Made by a program: the position numbers and the translations under genes. Positions 1 through 11,669 of a stretch of DNA of 64,000 nucleotides are shown one piece after another (position 1 is the first letter of the stretch; the number at the start of each line of letters is the position of its first letter). The notes beneath the pieces are model-generated. The model saw nothing but the letters and a program-made list of their open reading frames with translations, was not told where the DNA came from and searched no databases. Location of the stretch: assembly GCA_021464415.1 (NCBI GenBank), contig CM038467.1, forward strand, positions 35,557,226 through 35,621,225, read 5' to 3'. The DNA comes from Lonicera japonica (taxonomy: Eukaryota; Streptophyta; Magnoliopsida; Dipsacales; Caprifoliaceae).

Positions 1-154
1 TTGAAACTTGCAACGTAATTGACCTATTAGCGTAAAAGGAAAAATAAAGAGTTTGAATACATCAATTTGTGCAGGAACCGAAATGTTTGGTTAAGGTTAT
101 GTTTGGATGCCCCCTTTTGTTTAATTTTTTTTTTGTAGTTGGGATATTGAAAAA

Positions 155-775
155 TAAGACTTGTATGAAAAAGTTTTATATATAAAAAACCAGAGAATAA
201 TATTTTTGTAAATTAAGGGCCTATATGACAAAACTCCGAAAAGAGTGCAAAGTTAGCTTTGTGTTAAATTTTTAAATCAAATTTTTTTTATGAAATCACG
301 CAAAATTAAATTTGCATTACATGTTTTTTAGCATATTATTATAAGTAAGTATTTAATTCACAGAGTAATTTTAACAAATTACATATTCAAAACATATTTA
401 TTAATAAAATGCACATAGTAATTTTTTCGGAGTTACGCAAAGTTAAATTTGTAATCCTTATTTTCTAAAACATTACTATATATTTGTATTTATTTGACGT
501 TATTTTAAAGTTTTACGAATGAAACATAAGAATAGACTTGTTAAAAAATATAAACACAAAAATTTGCATTAAATTTTTTTGATTGCAAAGTTAAGTTTCC
601 ACAAATCGCAATTTTGTGCAAAGTTAAGTTTTGCACTAAGTCAAAACCCTTATTTTAAAACACAATTGATAAATAAAGCCCTTATGTTAGAATGATAATG
701 ATATTTAGGCCCTTATTCTAAAATATATTATTCATTGATTTTTTTTGCGAAAAATATTTTCGTGCAAGGCCTTTT
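155..775. mobile_element. MITE-like element, copy 1
   Basis: Both ends carry an imperfect inverted sequence around 'agggcctat' and 'aggcccttatt', next to a 'gaataatat' block. The interior repeats short runs such as TGCAAAGTTAA. The same end and interior structure is seen at 14148-14783, so this is a dispersed non-autonomous DNA element. It has no coding capacity. I could not define an exact target-site duplication, so the ends are approximate. Confidence 0.45.
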
Positions 776-2498
776 ACCTTATTTCCAGTTTGCTATATAT
801 TATTAATTGCGATTATGTAACGTTTTTTTTTTATAAAATGTCTATCGTTTTAATCGTGTAGTGTACTTATATTTCTCCTTGTTTGAGAGTTTATTGTAAG
901 TATTATGAGGAGGATTTTCTTCTCTACTTTATTGAGGAACATGTATGCATTTGAGCATTTATGCAAGCCTGATTCAAACTTGAAACAAAACCATTTTGTA
1001 TATATATATATACAAGGAAATTTTGTGCTCGAAATGAAAATTGTGTGTCAATTAACCGAGATTTTCATTTTCTAATGGGTAAGTTTCGCTGTTTGGCACA
1101 ATGATTGTCTGCAAAGAAATAAATGTTTAGCTAAATAAGATATTGTTTGACATAAGAATTGATTAAATACATTTTTGTAGAATTTCAAAATATGTTAAGT
1201 AAATTGACAAAGTAAAAATTACGTACTTGATCCAACCTGAGGGTATTCATAATACTAATAATGAAAAAAAAAAAGAAAAAAAGAAGCATAAGCTAGTTTA
1301 CATAAACTAGTTTTCCTGCACATGTTGCACGTGGTTCTAGTGTTTGCCAAAGGTCATTTAGCTCATTAATAAATATGTACTAAGAATTGGATAATCAGTG
1401 TGAAGTGTAAAATAGAAAATTTGTCCAAAACAAAAAAGCTTGTTAGGTATATGCAAAAATAAACAAAAATATATTATCAAGTGTAAAATTCAATTAACAA
1501 ATATAAGAAAATCACATAATCGGTCTACTATAAAAAGATGTTGATATATGAAAACAAATTCGGTCTACTCTAGCAAAATAGCCTTAATGGATTACAAAAG
1601 GTGGCGCAAAAAAGAGAGAAAAAAAAAAAAAAGAAAATCTCCTACGCAAATATCTTAGTTTTCAGGATATTCATATTTGGCACTCCGAAATCATAAATTC
1701 TCTTTCCATAATTTTTCCTAACTAATTTTATTGTTCGATACATTAGATGTCAATGATGAAGGCTAGCCAGGAAGTCACAATAGGAAACCAATGATCCACG
1801 AAGAAACCAATTACATTTCATATATAATTTTCCATAAAAGTAAACATATGTTCCAACTATGACTATTTATATGAATTTTAATTTATGTCAAGAAATATAT
1901 ATCCAACCATATCGAAGAAAATTTCACGATCATTAAAAATTCAAAAAGACAAATCAACAATCAAATTGGTGCAATTTCGTGTGGAACATTTGTCAGTGAG
2001 CAACATCACTAAGCAAGAACAAATGGAATGTTTTAGTTCCATAAATGTTTCTGTCGTATATATATAAGTTTTTCAAAAGACTGATTTGAACCGCGATCGA
2101 CAATTCCTTTTAGGCTGCATTTCGTACATAAAAACATAGCTTTAATTAATGGCTAAATGTTGAAAAGGTATCGGTAGAACCCAGCCAAATATATATATAT
2201 ATAAAGAACAGGCTGAACAGCCTTAGATTTTAGAAAGCAGGAGCCGAGAAGAACCGGTGTAAGGCGTGTTGAGACTAGAAACCTCACGTCCAAAAAACTA
2301 AAAGGATTAGTCCACAAAAAACCAAAACTAAAAGTCTTAACAAATCTAGATTACCTTTGCAAGTATATGCCACCAGTGAAAATTGGAAATCAAGAACAAA
2401 GAGAAAATGGAAAGAGAATCAGATATATATAGAAATAGAACTTATTTTCCTCGAAAGGTATTCGAGAACAACACTATATCACATGCTAAACAAAGTAA
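776..2498. other. AT-rich intergenic DNA, nothing recognised
   Basis: This stretch has long A and T runs, an AT dinucleotide tract near 1000-1012 and a purine-rich run near 1618-1640. A 60-residue reading frame at 1885-2067 has low-complexity codon use and no recognisable motif. I see no gene, RNA or transposon boundary here. Confidence 0.5.
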
Positions 2499-3060
2499 CA
2501 ATTCATGTCTACATATAATAGCTACAACACAAACAATTTGAAGGACACACTTAAGATTGCTATACGCTAACATACTACAGCAGAAATACTTTCATCAAGT
2601 AGAAAGAAAGAAGTTGCTAAATGAGTAGCTTCTCCGATAACACCCTAAAACTTGTATATCACCACACTTGAAAACAGGCTCTTGCATCTTGGAATCAACG
2701 TGTCCCACCTTCAAAAAATATTTAGGACAAAAAGGTGGATAAATTTCATTAGTTAAAGCCACTACGCATATGATATATTCATTGACGAATAAATAACAAT
2801 TCATGTTTATATATAATAACTAGCTAAAACACAAACAATTTGAAGGACACACTTAAGATTGCCATACGCTAACATACTACAGTGAAAATACTTTCATCAA
2901 GAAAGAAGTTCTATAGTGATACGTGGGTGCTCTGACAATAGCCCAAAACTTGTACATCATTGTGCACTTGAAAACAGGCACACTCGATCTTGCATCTTGG
3001 AATCGTCCTGTCTTGCCTTCAAAAACAATTTTAGATAAAATGGTGGATAAATGTCATTTA
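2499..3060. repeat. Direct repeat of about 260 bp, two diverged copies
   Basis: The stretch from about 2499 to 2757 is repeated at about 2799-3060. Both copies share blocks such as 'acaatttgaaggacacactt', 'cgctaacatactacag' and 'cttgcatcttggaatc' in the same order. It lies downstream (3') of the LRR receptor-like gene, which reads leftwards, so it may belong to its 3' untranslated or flanking region. No protein is evident. Confidence 0.6.
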
Positions 3061-3539
3061 ATTTGTTAAATCAATTAAACATATGCTTGAACAGCTTCTA
3101 AGTAAACATGGCCGTGTGGTGAATATTTTTTCATAGGATTCATATTTCAATGACAAATTTATTAAATATCAATTGCCAGAGGATGTAATATGGTCAAAGA
3201 AGCAAAGTAGAGAAAATATAAGACTGAAGAAACATTTTTCAACTATCAGTTAATTTTAATTTTTTTCATAAAGATGAATAAATGGTTCGCACAACAAGTG
3301 ATCACAGGATAGTAAATAAGATTTACGTACTGTTGATAATGGATTACATTGAAATTAGCGTTTTCCTTAAAATTTGTAAAATTCAAACATGTCTCCTTAC
3401 GAGGGACAAAGGGAGTAAATGATTAGCACTATACTTGCACGCCCCATTAAGAGACTTGCTGTATCTTAGTGTTTTCGAATGATAGCAACATGAGTAACAT
3501 GCAAAGGGAGGTAATAAAAAAGAAGAAGATACTAACCAA

Positions 3540-6515
3540 TTATCCCCGAACCTTCCTTTGCAATCTTGCCATATTTAGTGCTACTGTCACATAGATCCAA
3601 TCTTTTGTCTTGTCCAAAAGCTTGAAATAAGCATATCTCCATGAACTTCGAAGCAATAACGGAACGAAGAATCCCCAAAACCCAACAACAAAACCAAGAA
3701 CAACACTTACATAGAACCCAATTGTTACAAGTCTATCATCGTCCTCTTCATTAGTCTTGTCTTTGCCATGATTATTAGAAGGTTCATCTTCTCCAGGGCA
3801 CTTATTTGGCAGTGGAGGCCCACAAAGTTCACGATTTCCAGCATACACTGAGCCATCGAAGCTCTGGAGTTGAGTGCTTGATGGAATTTTGCCCGAAAAA
3901 TTGTTACTTGACAAGTCCAAGACACAAAGAAAATTCAAACTAGCAAGGCCCATAGGAATCTCACCAAAAAGTTGGTTCTCGGACAAGTCAAGTACTTCTA
4001 ACTTCTCTATTTGACCAATCTCTTGAATGATTTTTCCCTTCAAATTGTTTCTTGAAAGGTTCAGGGAAAGTAATCCTGTAAGACTTGCAAGCTCTTGAGG
4101 AATTTTTCCGACTAGCTTATTGCTAGAAAGATCGATGCATTTTAGTAGTCCCAAAGTACTTCTATATTCTAAGACTTTTCCTTTCCATTGCACCAAAGCA
4201 GCAGCCATGTAGACACTGAACCTTTGTTCTTCAAAGTAAGTGAATTCTTGTATTCCATCTCCAAAATACATGGTGGTGCTTGAATTCTTTGTTTGAATTA
4301 ACGAATATAATTTGTTGAAGCATTGTGGAATGTTTCCTGATATTTTGTTCTGAGAGAGGTCCAAGACTTGAGTGCTATTAAGACTACATATGCTAGGAGG
4401 TATGTTTCCGCCCAACTCATTCCTTCGGAAACTGAGGACATTTAAACCTCTTAGGTGTGTCCCTATCCAAGCAGGTATTTTTCCAGATAACTTATTTTCA
4501 CTCATGTCAATAACTTCCAAGCATGTACAGTTATTCAAAGATGAAGGGAGCTCCCCTATGAAATTATTGTTACGCAAGCTTAACAATTGAAGCACATTTA
4601 GGAAGCCAAAAGAGGATGGAATTCTCCCAGAGAAATTATTGTTTGCCAAGTCAAGAATTTTTAAACGTCTCGCAGAGATCCAACAGTCCGGAACTTCACT
4701 TGATAGTAGGTTATTTGAGAGATCAAGATAGCGTAAGAACTTGATCACATTTGTGCACAATGAAATAATCGATCCAGTGAACTTATTTTTAGATAGATTT
4801 AATGCTGACAGACTGTGAGGAAGTGAGGGTATTGGACCCTCAAAACAATTAGAATGGAAGTCCATTGTTAGAAAAGTAGCAAACTTGAGTGATAAATCGG
4901 GTAGCATACCATGGATTTGGTTATCAGAGATATTTAGGTATTGCAATGTTGGTGAGAAATCCCAAAACCAATGAGGAATTGTATCAGAAATTCCGGCACT
5001 AGAGATGTCAAGAGCTTCAATATTATTTTGAGATCGAAGCCACTCTGGAAAATGTGGTCCCAATTTGCAATTACAAAGGTTGACACAATCCAACTGAAAA
5101 AGAGGAACCCAATTAGAGCTGAACTCCAAAGTAAGCAAGTTCGAAGACAAGTCTAAATAGGTCAAGTTCGAAAGTTGCCCAATGCTTTCGGGAAGTCTCC
5201 CTTTTAGCTTATTGTGGCCAAGAGACAAGTGTGTCAACAAAGGAAATGATGTTAGGTGAGGAAATGACCCATTCAGTTGATTATTAAACAAGTCAAGAAC
5301 AGAAAGAGGAGAAGTTTGACCAAAACTTTTAGGGAAAGAACCTTGCAATTTATTAGAACTAAGCCACAATTCCTTCAAAGATGAAAATCTTGTAAAATCA
5401 GGTAATGAACCACGAAATTCGTTTGATCTTAAATCTAAAGTCTCCAATGAGTTCTTTGATGCAATCAATGTTTGGAAAAGATCAGGAAGTTGTCCTACTA
5501 AATTGTTTTCGAACAGGGATAGTGATCGTAAACAACTTAAATTCTTAAATGATTTTGGAATTTCACCTTCAAGGGAAGCAAAAGAAAGATCAAGAGTTTC
5601 GAGGGATATCATATTCCTGAAAGCATCAGGAATAGAACCTCCTAAAGGATTACGACACATATAAATTACAACAAGGGTACTACTGAAATTGAACAACCAA
5701 TTGTAAGTCGAATAAGAAGTGAAACTGTTACCACTCAGATCAACTGCAGCAAGAGGAATAGAAGATAAGTTTGTTGAGAGAAGTGAGGAAGGATTGATTC
5801 CAGGGAGTCCGCAGTAAGTCAGGCCTAATTCTGTTAAGAAAGAAAGCTTACTAATGGGTTGCAACCAATCGATCTTCCCGAGGTCCACATAACTTATGTC
5901 AAATTGCCGTAATAAGCGAAGATCAGAAAGCCACTCTAGGTTTTCAACACTCAATACTGATGGGTAACTATGTCCCAAGCGGAGAGAGCGCAAGTTGGTA
6001 AGATTACCAATCTGATGAGGAATTGCTCCAAAAAAGTTATTATATTGCAGATTCAGGTATCGTAAACTGCGTAGCGAACCAATGAAATTCGGAATAGGAC
6101 TCTCTCCAAATTTATTAAAACTGAGATCTAAATATGTCAAATGTTGCAAGTCAAGCAATGAAGGATTGATCTTACCTCTTAAAGGCTCGAAAATATATTC
6201 TTCATTTTGTAAATCAAGACTGATAACATGACCAGTACGGTTACTACATTTGATGCCTCTCCATCTGCAGCAATCTCTTTTGTCTTCTTCGTTCCCCCAA
6301 GAAGAGAGAATGCCATCATTATCTACAATGCCTTTTTTAAACTCGAGTAAAGCTTCTCTCTCGTTCTGCATGCACCCCTTCTTCACTGTGCCATCTCCAC
6401 CTACCGAAGTTACTCCAGAAACTAGTTTGTTGCATGGTAGCAACAAAACCAGGACAATGTAAAAACAGGTGTGTTCAAAGAACAAACTTTGTTGAATTAT
6501 CATTTTCGAAACCAT
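3540..6515 (-). CDS. LRR receptor-like protein (RLP), EIX2/Cf-type
   Basis: This is a 991-residue single-exon open frame for a cell-surface receptor-like protein without a kinase. Residues 1 to about 34 form a hydrophobic signal peptide; a second Met at residue 5 could also start it. Residues about 48-105 are the LRRNT_2 cap, with the pairs CMQNEREALL and DCCRWRGIKC. A long series of roughly 25-30 plant extracellular LRRs (LxxLxLxxNxLxGxIP) follows, broken near residues 775-825 by a non-LRR island. The C-terminal cap (ELCGPPLPNKC), an acidic stretch (NEEDDDR), one membrane segment at about 930-954 (FYVSVVLGFVVGFWGFF) and a short basic tail come last. This order is that of RLPs such as tomato EIX2, which sense microbial patterns or effectors at the plasma membrane and signal through SOBIR1/BAK1-type kinases. 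The ligand cannot be told from the sequence. The frame has no lesions, so it is probably functional. Confidence 0.93.
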   Translation of the reverse strand: MVSKMIIQQSLFFEHTCFYIVLVLLLPCNKLVSGVTSVGGDGTVKKGCMQNEREALLEFKKGIVDNDGILSSWGNEEDKRDCCRWRGIKCSNRTGHVISLDLQNEEYIFEPLRGKINPSLLDLQHLTYLDLSFNKFGESPIPNFIGSLRSLRYLNLQYNNFFGAIPHQIGNLTNLRSLRLGHSYPSVLSVENLEWLSDLRLLRQFDISYVDLGKIDWLQPISKLSFLTELGLTYCGLPGINPSSLLSTNLSSIPLAAVDLSGNSFTSYSTYNWLFNFSSTLVVIYMCRNPLGGSIPDAFRNMISLETLDLSFASLEGEIPKSFKNLSCLRSLSLFENNLVGQLPDLFQTLIASKNSLETLDLRSNEFRGSLPDFTRFSSLKELWLSSNKLQGSFPKSFGQTSPLSVLDLFNNQLNGSFPHLTSFPLLTHLSLGHNKLKGRLPESIGQLSNLTYLDLSSNLLTLEFSSNWVPLFQLDCVNLCNCKLGPHFPEWLRSQNNIEALDISSAGISDTIPHWFWDFSPTLQYLNISDNQIHGMLPDLSLKFATFLTMDFHSNCFEGPIPSLPHSLSALNLSKNKFTGSIISLCTNVIKFLRYLDLSNNLLSSEVPDCWISARRLKILDLANNNFSGRIPSSFGFLNVLQLLSLRNNNFIGELPSSLNNCTCLEVIDMSENKLSGKIPAWIGTHLRGLNVLSFRRNELGGNIPPSICSLNSTQVLDLSQNKISGNIPQCFNKLYSLIQTKNSSTTMYFGDGIQEFTYFEEQRFSVYMAAALVQWKGKVLEYRSTLGLLKCIDLSSNKLVGKIPQELASLTGLLSLNLSRNNLKGKIIQEIGQIEKLEVLDLSENQLFGEIPMGLASLNFLCVLDLSSNNFSGKIPSSTQLQSFDGSVYAGNRELCGPPLPNKCPGEDEPSNNHGKDKTNEEDDDRLVTIGFYVSVVLGFVVGFWGFFVPLLLRSSWRYAYFKLLDKTKDWIYVTVALNMARLQRKVRG

Positions 6516-6578
6516 TACTATTACGATGAGGATTTAGAGATGGTGTTTTGTAGTTCCCTTCTGCCCATGTAATCAACT

Positions 6579-6590
6579 ACTATATATATA
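6579..6590 (-). promoter_or_regulatory. TATA box candidate for the RLP gene
   Basis: A tatatata run lies about 65-75 bases upstream of the minus-strand ATG at 6515. That is a normal plant spacing for a TATA box with a short 5' leader. It is the only strong TATA-like run just upstream of the gene. No further element was recognised. Confidence 0.45.
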
Positions 6591-6599
6591 CAATCATAG

Positions 6600-7640
6600 A
6601 GGAAATTCTAAGGAAAAGTCTTAGCAAGCTAGTACATATTTTCCGTTTGATCACGATTACGTTTCACACTATGTATTACCTTTTGTTTTGATTCCTGTGC
6701 ATTGGGCTTTGTTAATTTGTACCCAAATGAGTTGTACCATTATTTCTATCAAAAATATTCATATAAATGAAAGTGTAACTCTAATTAAGTGATCGTTTTG
6801 TTCGAGTTTTGATTTGTTCCTGTTATTTTATATTGGTAAATTCACACAAGAAGCTTCTTATAGTTTGTGCCAAGAGGGTGAATTTTTAGTTGATACGACT
6901 CAAACTTTCCATGTAAAATTACTATTTTAAATTCGAGAAATGAACAAATATTCAAACCAAACGAGCACTTATGCTTTTCTTTAGTACAGCTGATGTTTGA
7001 GTATTATTTTCATGGTGGCAAATCCCAATATTTGCAACGTTAGAATTCGTATTTACATGCTTTTCCTTTTTCTCTTTTTTCATTTTAAGGGAGAGGAATA
7101 GAAAAATCCAAAAGGTTATTAAAAATATAATGACAATTAAATGAATTTAATACTGTATAACATGTCTATACATAATAAAATAATATTATTACTATAATTT
7201 TTAAAAATCTAGCGGGGCCTACGACCCCCCCCACCCCCCCCCCCCTTCTCGCGTCCGCCTGATGATACACGCTGGCTTGAATTATCCCACCTAACCCATG
7301 TTTTCTGGTCCCAGATATGGCTGATTTTTTCAAAAATAATAATATGAGTGGAGACCTTGGTCTTTGATGCCTGACCTGAACGCAGGGTAAATTCCTTAAT
7401 TAATTATTAGGAACTAAAGCCTTGTTTTTCTCTTTTGCACACAAGTTTCAAGATGAATGGTAAGTGTAGTCATTTCGTAAGATAGACGTCGCAAGTTGTT
7501 CACTTTTTAATTTGTAGAAATTGGGGTGATCTGTCCAGATTATTTTTTTCTTAGAGTTGACACCGGTGCCATGGCGAAAAATGATTTTATTACAATACAA
7601 TATTATATATGGTGTACATATAATTTTCTTATGGTTGATT
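6600..7640. other. Intergenic DNA upstream of the RLP gene, with a poly-C tract
   Basis: No convincing gene is present. An almost pure C tract sits at about 7225-7246. The 71-residue minus-strand frame at 7448-7663 overlaps the start of duplicated block A and shows no protein motif. Confidence 0.45.
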
Positions 7641-9775
7641 ATGGAATGTGTGCTGCAAACCATTCGAGTTGGTTTGCAAAGTTAACAAATTAAAATTGAG
7701 CCATCTCTTTAGGTTAGTTCATTAAACGAGTTGTACCTAAGTCCACTGGCGGAACCAGTAAGGAATAAGCGGGGGCTAGCTCATCTAGTTAGTTTTTATT
7801 TTTTTTACTATATATGTGATATTTTTTGAAAATAATAATAATAATATATACAGAAACTTTTATGCATAAACATATACTTGAGGATACCTGGCGTAAAAAA
7901 AATTAAAACTTTGATTAAACAACATAGCTACTCAATGACTCATAGTTCTCACTTAATTTCTCACTTCTCTCACTCTCGGGTTCCCATCTCTCTCTTTTGT
8001 TTCTCCACCATAACTCCACAAGCTCCTCCGCAACTCCGCTCCTCCATACTGCCATGGCGCCATCACTCCATGCCACCACTGCTCTACCTCCACTCCTTCA
8101 TGACTCCATGGTGCCGGTGCACTACCACTGTGCTACTCTTTACTTCTCCACAACAAGCTCCTCCACTCTTAGGTAATATTTCTGGATTCACTTTTCAAAA
8201 TTAGGGATTAAATTAGTTGCATAATATTATTTGTATTTATTTATTAATTCCATAACATTAAGTGTATTTCTTGAACTATTGATTAAATGTTAAATATTTT
8301 GTGATTTAGATCTAAACCCCTAATTATTGAATATTAACTCTATTGTTGATTTATTACATGATTTTAGTTTTATTATTGACCAGTTTGATAATATTAGTTG
8401 ATTTAGGTCTAAACTCCTAATTGTTGAATGTTAGTTTTATTGTTGAATGTGAAAAACCGTAGAATGATATTTGTAATTTCTCGTAATTGATTGCATTTGC
8501 TATTTCAGTTGTATGAATTATTATTATTAATGTTGTTATGTTTGCATTAAAATTTTAAGACTTTAAATATAATTTAGTATGTTTTCAATTTTGCCCCAAC
8601 TTGATCAAAATCCTGACTCCGCCACTGCTTAAGTCTAATTTCACTTGTTACGATAATACCTAAATCTAAAGGACCCTGAATTTTAAATAGTATAAGGGCT
8701 TAATCGACCCATTTAATAGTTTGAAGGCTAAATTGGCACAAATCAAATAGTTTATGCGCTTTTGGGGTTATTTGCTCTTAAAGTAGCTGAACTCAAACAA
8801 GACCGATATTTGATGCGTTAGAAGCTTGGTTTTGCACAAGAAAATAAATTGTATATATGAACTTGTAAAACCAAACTTACTAAGTAAGGAATTCCATAAT
8901 ATGTTCAAACTTGTGTTTTTCAGTTCCCTTGTGCCCATTAGTTGCACGACAAAAAACTTCCAATAGTTTCCATGAAAAATTTGTAAGATTTTCAACATTT
9001 TTACTAATTACAAAGCAGACGCCAAATATTTTATAGGTGAAAAAAAATAAGCATTCAACGGATCAAAATATTCGCTGCTGTCAGATTTACTATCATTGGA
9101 ACCGCTCGTGGAAGAGTTGGAAAGTTACATATATATATATATATAATTATTAAGGGTAGCACTTTTGACAAAAAAAAAATTTGTTAATGTATTTAAAGTA
9201 TGATCGATGTACAATTATAAAATGTATTATTTTTTGTCACCGGTGAAAACTGCTTTGCTAATAATTTTACTCAATTATTAGTTATGCCCTCTTTCGTTGG
9301 TCCAGATTTCCGTTTATCATGGTAAGATTAGGTATAATTTATGACTTTTGTGTTGACTGAAGTGAAATTAAATGTGCATGCATGTTGTTTTTTACCTAAA
9401 TTAGTTGAAATATTGCAGTCAAAAAGAGCTACAATTTTGGGGTCCATTTTCTTTACTTTGATAGAACTTGAGTACTCTAAACATTTAAACAAGCATTGTC
9501 TTACCACTTGAATTTTATCACTTGCTCTCAAAATTTCAGGTTTTTAACTCTCGTACAATTCAAAATAGCTTGCGTACTTAATTATGATAAATTTGGTCTC
9601 CAGAACTCCAGCATTGAGTTGTAGTGATGGAAGACGTGGTTGGTGATGTTTTGCGACTTTTAAACCCGCTGTATCTTTTGGATTTAATGGAAATTGGGAT
9701 CAGAATGCTCTTGACCTTTTGATATTAAAAAATCTTTTAAAATTAATTGTTTAAAATCTGATACTAGTCTAAATT
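7641..9775. repeat. Duplicated block A (paralogue of B and C)
   Basis: From 'ggaatgtgtgctgcaaacca' onwards this stretch follows blocks B (44420-48775) and C (48776-50600) in order: the 'gagttgtacctaagtc' site, the 'gaccctgaatttta' block, 'ctaaattggcacaaat', the 'aaaaaacttccaatagtt' block and the closing 'gagttgtagtg' block. Block A lacks about 450 bp present in B and C. Block A alone carries the hAT-like insertion. The shared order over kilobases indicates segmental or tandem duplication of a low-copy locus. Confidence 0.7.
7744..8627. mobile_element. Non-autonomous hAT-like element, 884 bp
   Basis: The ends are inverted: CACTGGCGGAACCAG on the left, and the right end reads CAGTGGCGGAGTCAG on the other strand. 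The flanks are CCTAAGTC (7736-7743) and CTTAAGTC (8628-8635), an 8-bp duplication with one mismatch, which is the hAT superfamily size. Paralogous blocks B (near 44575) and C (near 49108) hold the uninterrupted site, which confirms an insertion. A 108-residue open frame at 7878-8204 is serine/histidine-rich, lacks transposase motifs and is probably not a gene. Confidence 0.82.
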
Positions 9776-10340
9776 TGGACGTATTTTTTAACGCGCTATT
9801 TGGCATACATAACTCTCTTCATTTATCCAAACCATATGTCTTAGATACGAAATTTTTAATCAACTTTTCCTCAAAATACCCACTTAAAAGCACATTCATC
9901 CATTACCCGTGATTTAATTTCCTATAGTTCCACTTTAACATTTTGACTCTCAAGCTCTTGTCAAGAAAACACTAACTTCAACATAATCAGTAGTCAAGAA
10001 TACAATTTATATTTTATTGCCAGATTTGATACGTTAATCATGTTTCTAAAAGAATATGACACTATCAATTTGACATGTCTTCCAAAAAAAAAGTGGGATG
10101 ACTACATATGTGACAATCAATTTGAGACGTTTTGAGAAGGAATACATAATTTCTTTACAAACTAAAGAAAGTACAAGTTCAAAAATCATCTTTGGCTACT
10201 AAAACCTTCTCATCAATCTCTTCTACATCTATTCTCAAAAAAAACAATGCACAAAACAGTACCCACCAAAATAAATCACAAAAACAAAATTTTCAGAAAG
10301 TTTAAATAGGAAGCCAACATAAAAATTCCAATCCTCAATC
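9776..10340. other. AT-rich intergenic DNA
   Basis: There is no open frame or repeat boundary I can support. The sequence lies between duplicated block A and the first Helitron-like copy. Confidence 0.4.
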
Positions 10341-10344
10341 CTTA

Positions 10345-11105
10345 AATAAAACAGTATAACTCCATATATTTTTATATTAATAGTAGTATTTCAAATTAAT
10401 TCAAAATCTACTCTATTTGGTTAAAATAATTAAATTAACAATGATTTTAATCTATATTTATGTTAAATAAAATAGTATAAACGTATAACTCTGCATATTT
10501 TTATATTAGTATTATTTTTCGAAATGAATTCAAACTCTACTTTATTGGCTAAAGTAATTAAACAAATTAAAGTTTATGTTGAATTAGGTGTTTTGTGAAA
10601 AACTTCTATATAATTTCATAACAAATTTCTCAATAACAAGGCTATTTAATAGATTATATTAAAATTAAAAAACTCTTTGCGTGAATTAGAATTTTGTTCC
10701 AAAGCTCACCCTAAATGTATGTATATTAAACTCTATTTTACTTGATTGCTTTTAACATTATAATAAATTAAATTTGTATTAATTTATATATTCTAAAACT
10801 TATTTGTTTATTTATAATAATGTTTGATGTTTAAATAAAAAAAACATTAATATATTGTGGCTGTGACTCAAAAATACACTCCAATAGAATAATCAAAATT
10901 TAACAATCAGTTAGCTAATAATCAAATTCACCTGGTCAATTAATAATCAATAATGAAACTTAAAGAGCTTTTCTCAATTATCAAAATGGGGATCTCATTG
11001 ATTTTATTTGTTTTGGATAGTCTTTCGGCCCAAACTTTCTTTAAAACTAAAGTCAAATTAATTTCTTGCCAATTAAATTAGCAGGGCTCATAATTTTAGC
11101 TAGAG
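10345..11105. mobile_element. Helitron-like family copy 1, 5' truncated
   Basis: This stretch matches 13100-13815 almost block by block: 'ataactccatatatttttat', 'cttctatataatttcata', 'ttccaaagctcaccctaaat', 'aatacactccaat' and 'gggctcataattttag'. The copy at 13035 begins with a Helitron-like 5' end; that end is missing here. It is non-coding. Confidence 0.5.
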
Positions 11106-11199
11106 GCAATGAGTTTAAAGGGTTTCTTTCAAAATTAAAACTAGTGAAATGACATGTTACTTTTTCATTATAAAGTAGGGACGACCAATATTAAAAAGA

Positions 11200-11460
11200 T
11201 ACCTTGCAGTGCTCAAATTATTACAAAAGACCCAAAACACCCTCGAATTCACTGCAAAAATGATTTTGCGCTAAATGGGACTGCAACTTGTCAAGATGAA
11301 TTCAGTGCAACAATAATTTTGCAATAAATCCAAGTGCAATTACCAGAAATATTTCAGTGCAAAAATAATTTTGCACTAAAAACGCGTGCAATTACCAGAA
11401 AAAATTTAGTGCAAAAACCCTTTTGCACTAAATCCGAGTACAATTTAGCATAGATAATCA
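11200..11460. repeat. Short repeats 'agtgcaaaaataattttgca' type
   Basis: At least four near-copies of a unit with 'cagtgcaa.aataattttgca' and 'gtgcaattaccagaaa' occur here. They lie next to the MULE transposase relic and could be its subterminal repeats. The pairing of 'ttagtgcaaaa' with 'ttttgcactaaa' makes small hairpins. Confidence 0.45.
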
Positions 11461-11669
11461 AAGTATTTCGCATTCAAATAAACAACTTGCGAAGAATAGC
11501 AATCTCTTGATATTATTTATTCCACAAAAATAGAAAAACATTTTCATTCATATGTCAAAATCAAAATTACATTTTTTTAAAATCAAAACTAAAGGAACAC
11601 AAAAAAAATTTCAAATACCATCATACCATGAATTTCAATTCTAAAATATTCACTAAATGTAATTATACT

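Noticed and set aside
3725..6462. Small open frames on both strands inside the RLP gene
   Set aside because: They are shadows of the 991-residue frame with no motifs of their own.
7878..8204. 108-residue frame as a gene
   Set aside because: It lies inside the hAT-like element, is Ser/His/Pro-rich from CT-rich DNA and has no domain.
9601..9740. Short open piece at the end of block A as an exon
   Set aside because: The paralogous piece at 50461-50722 diverges with frame changes; no domain or splice support.
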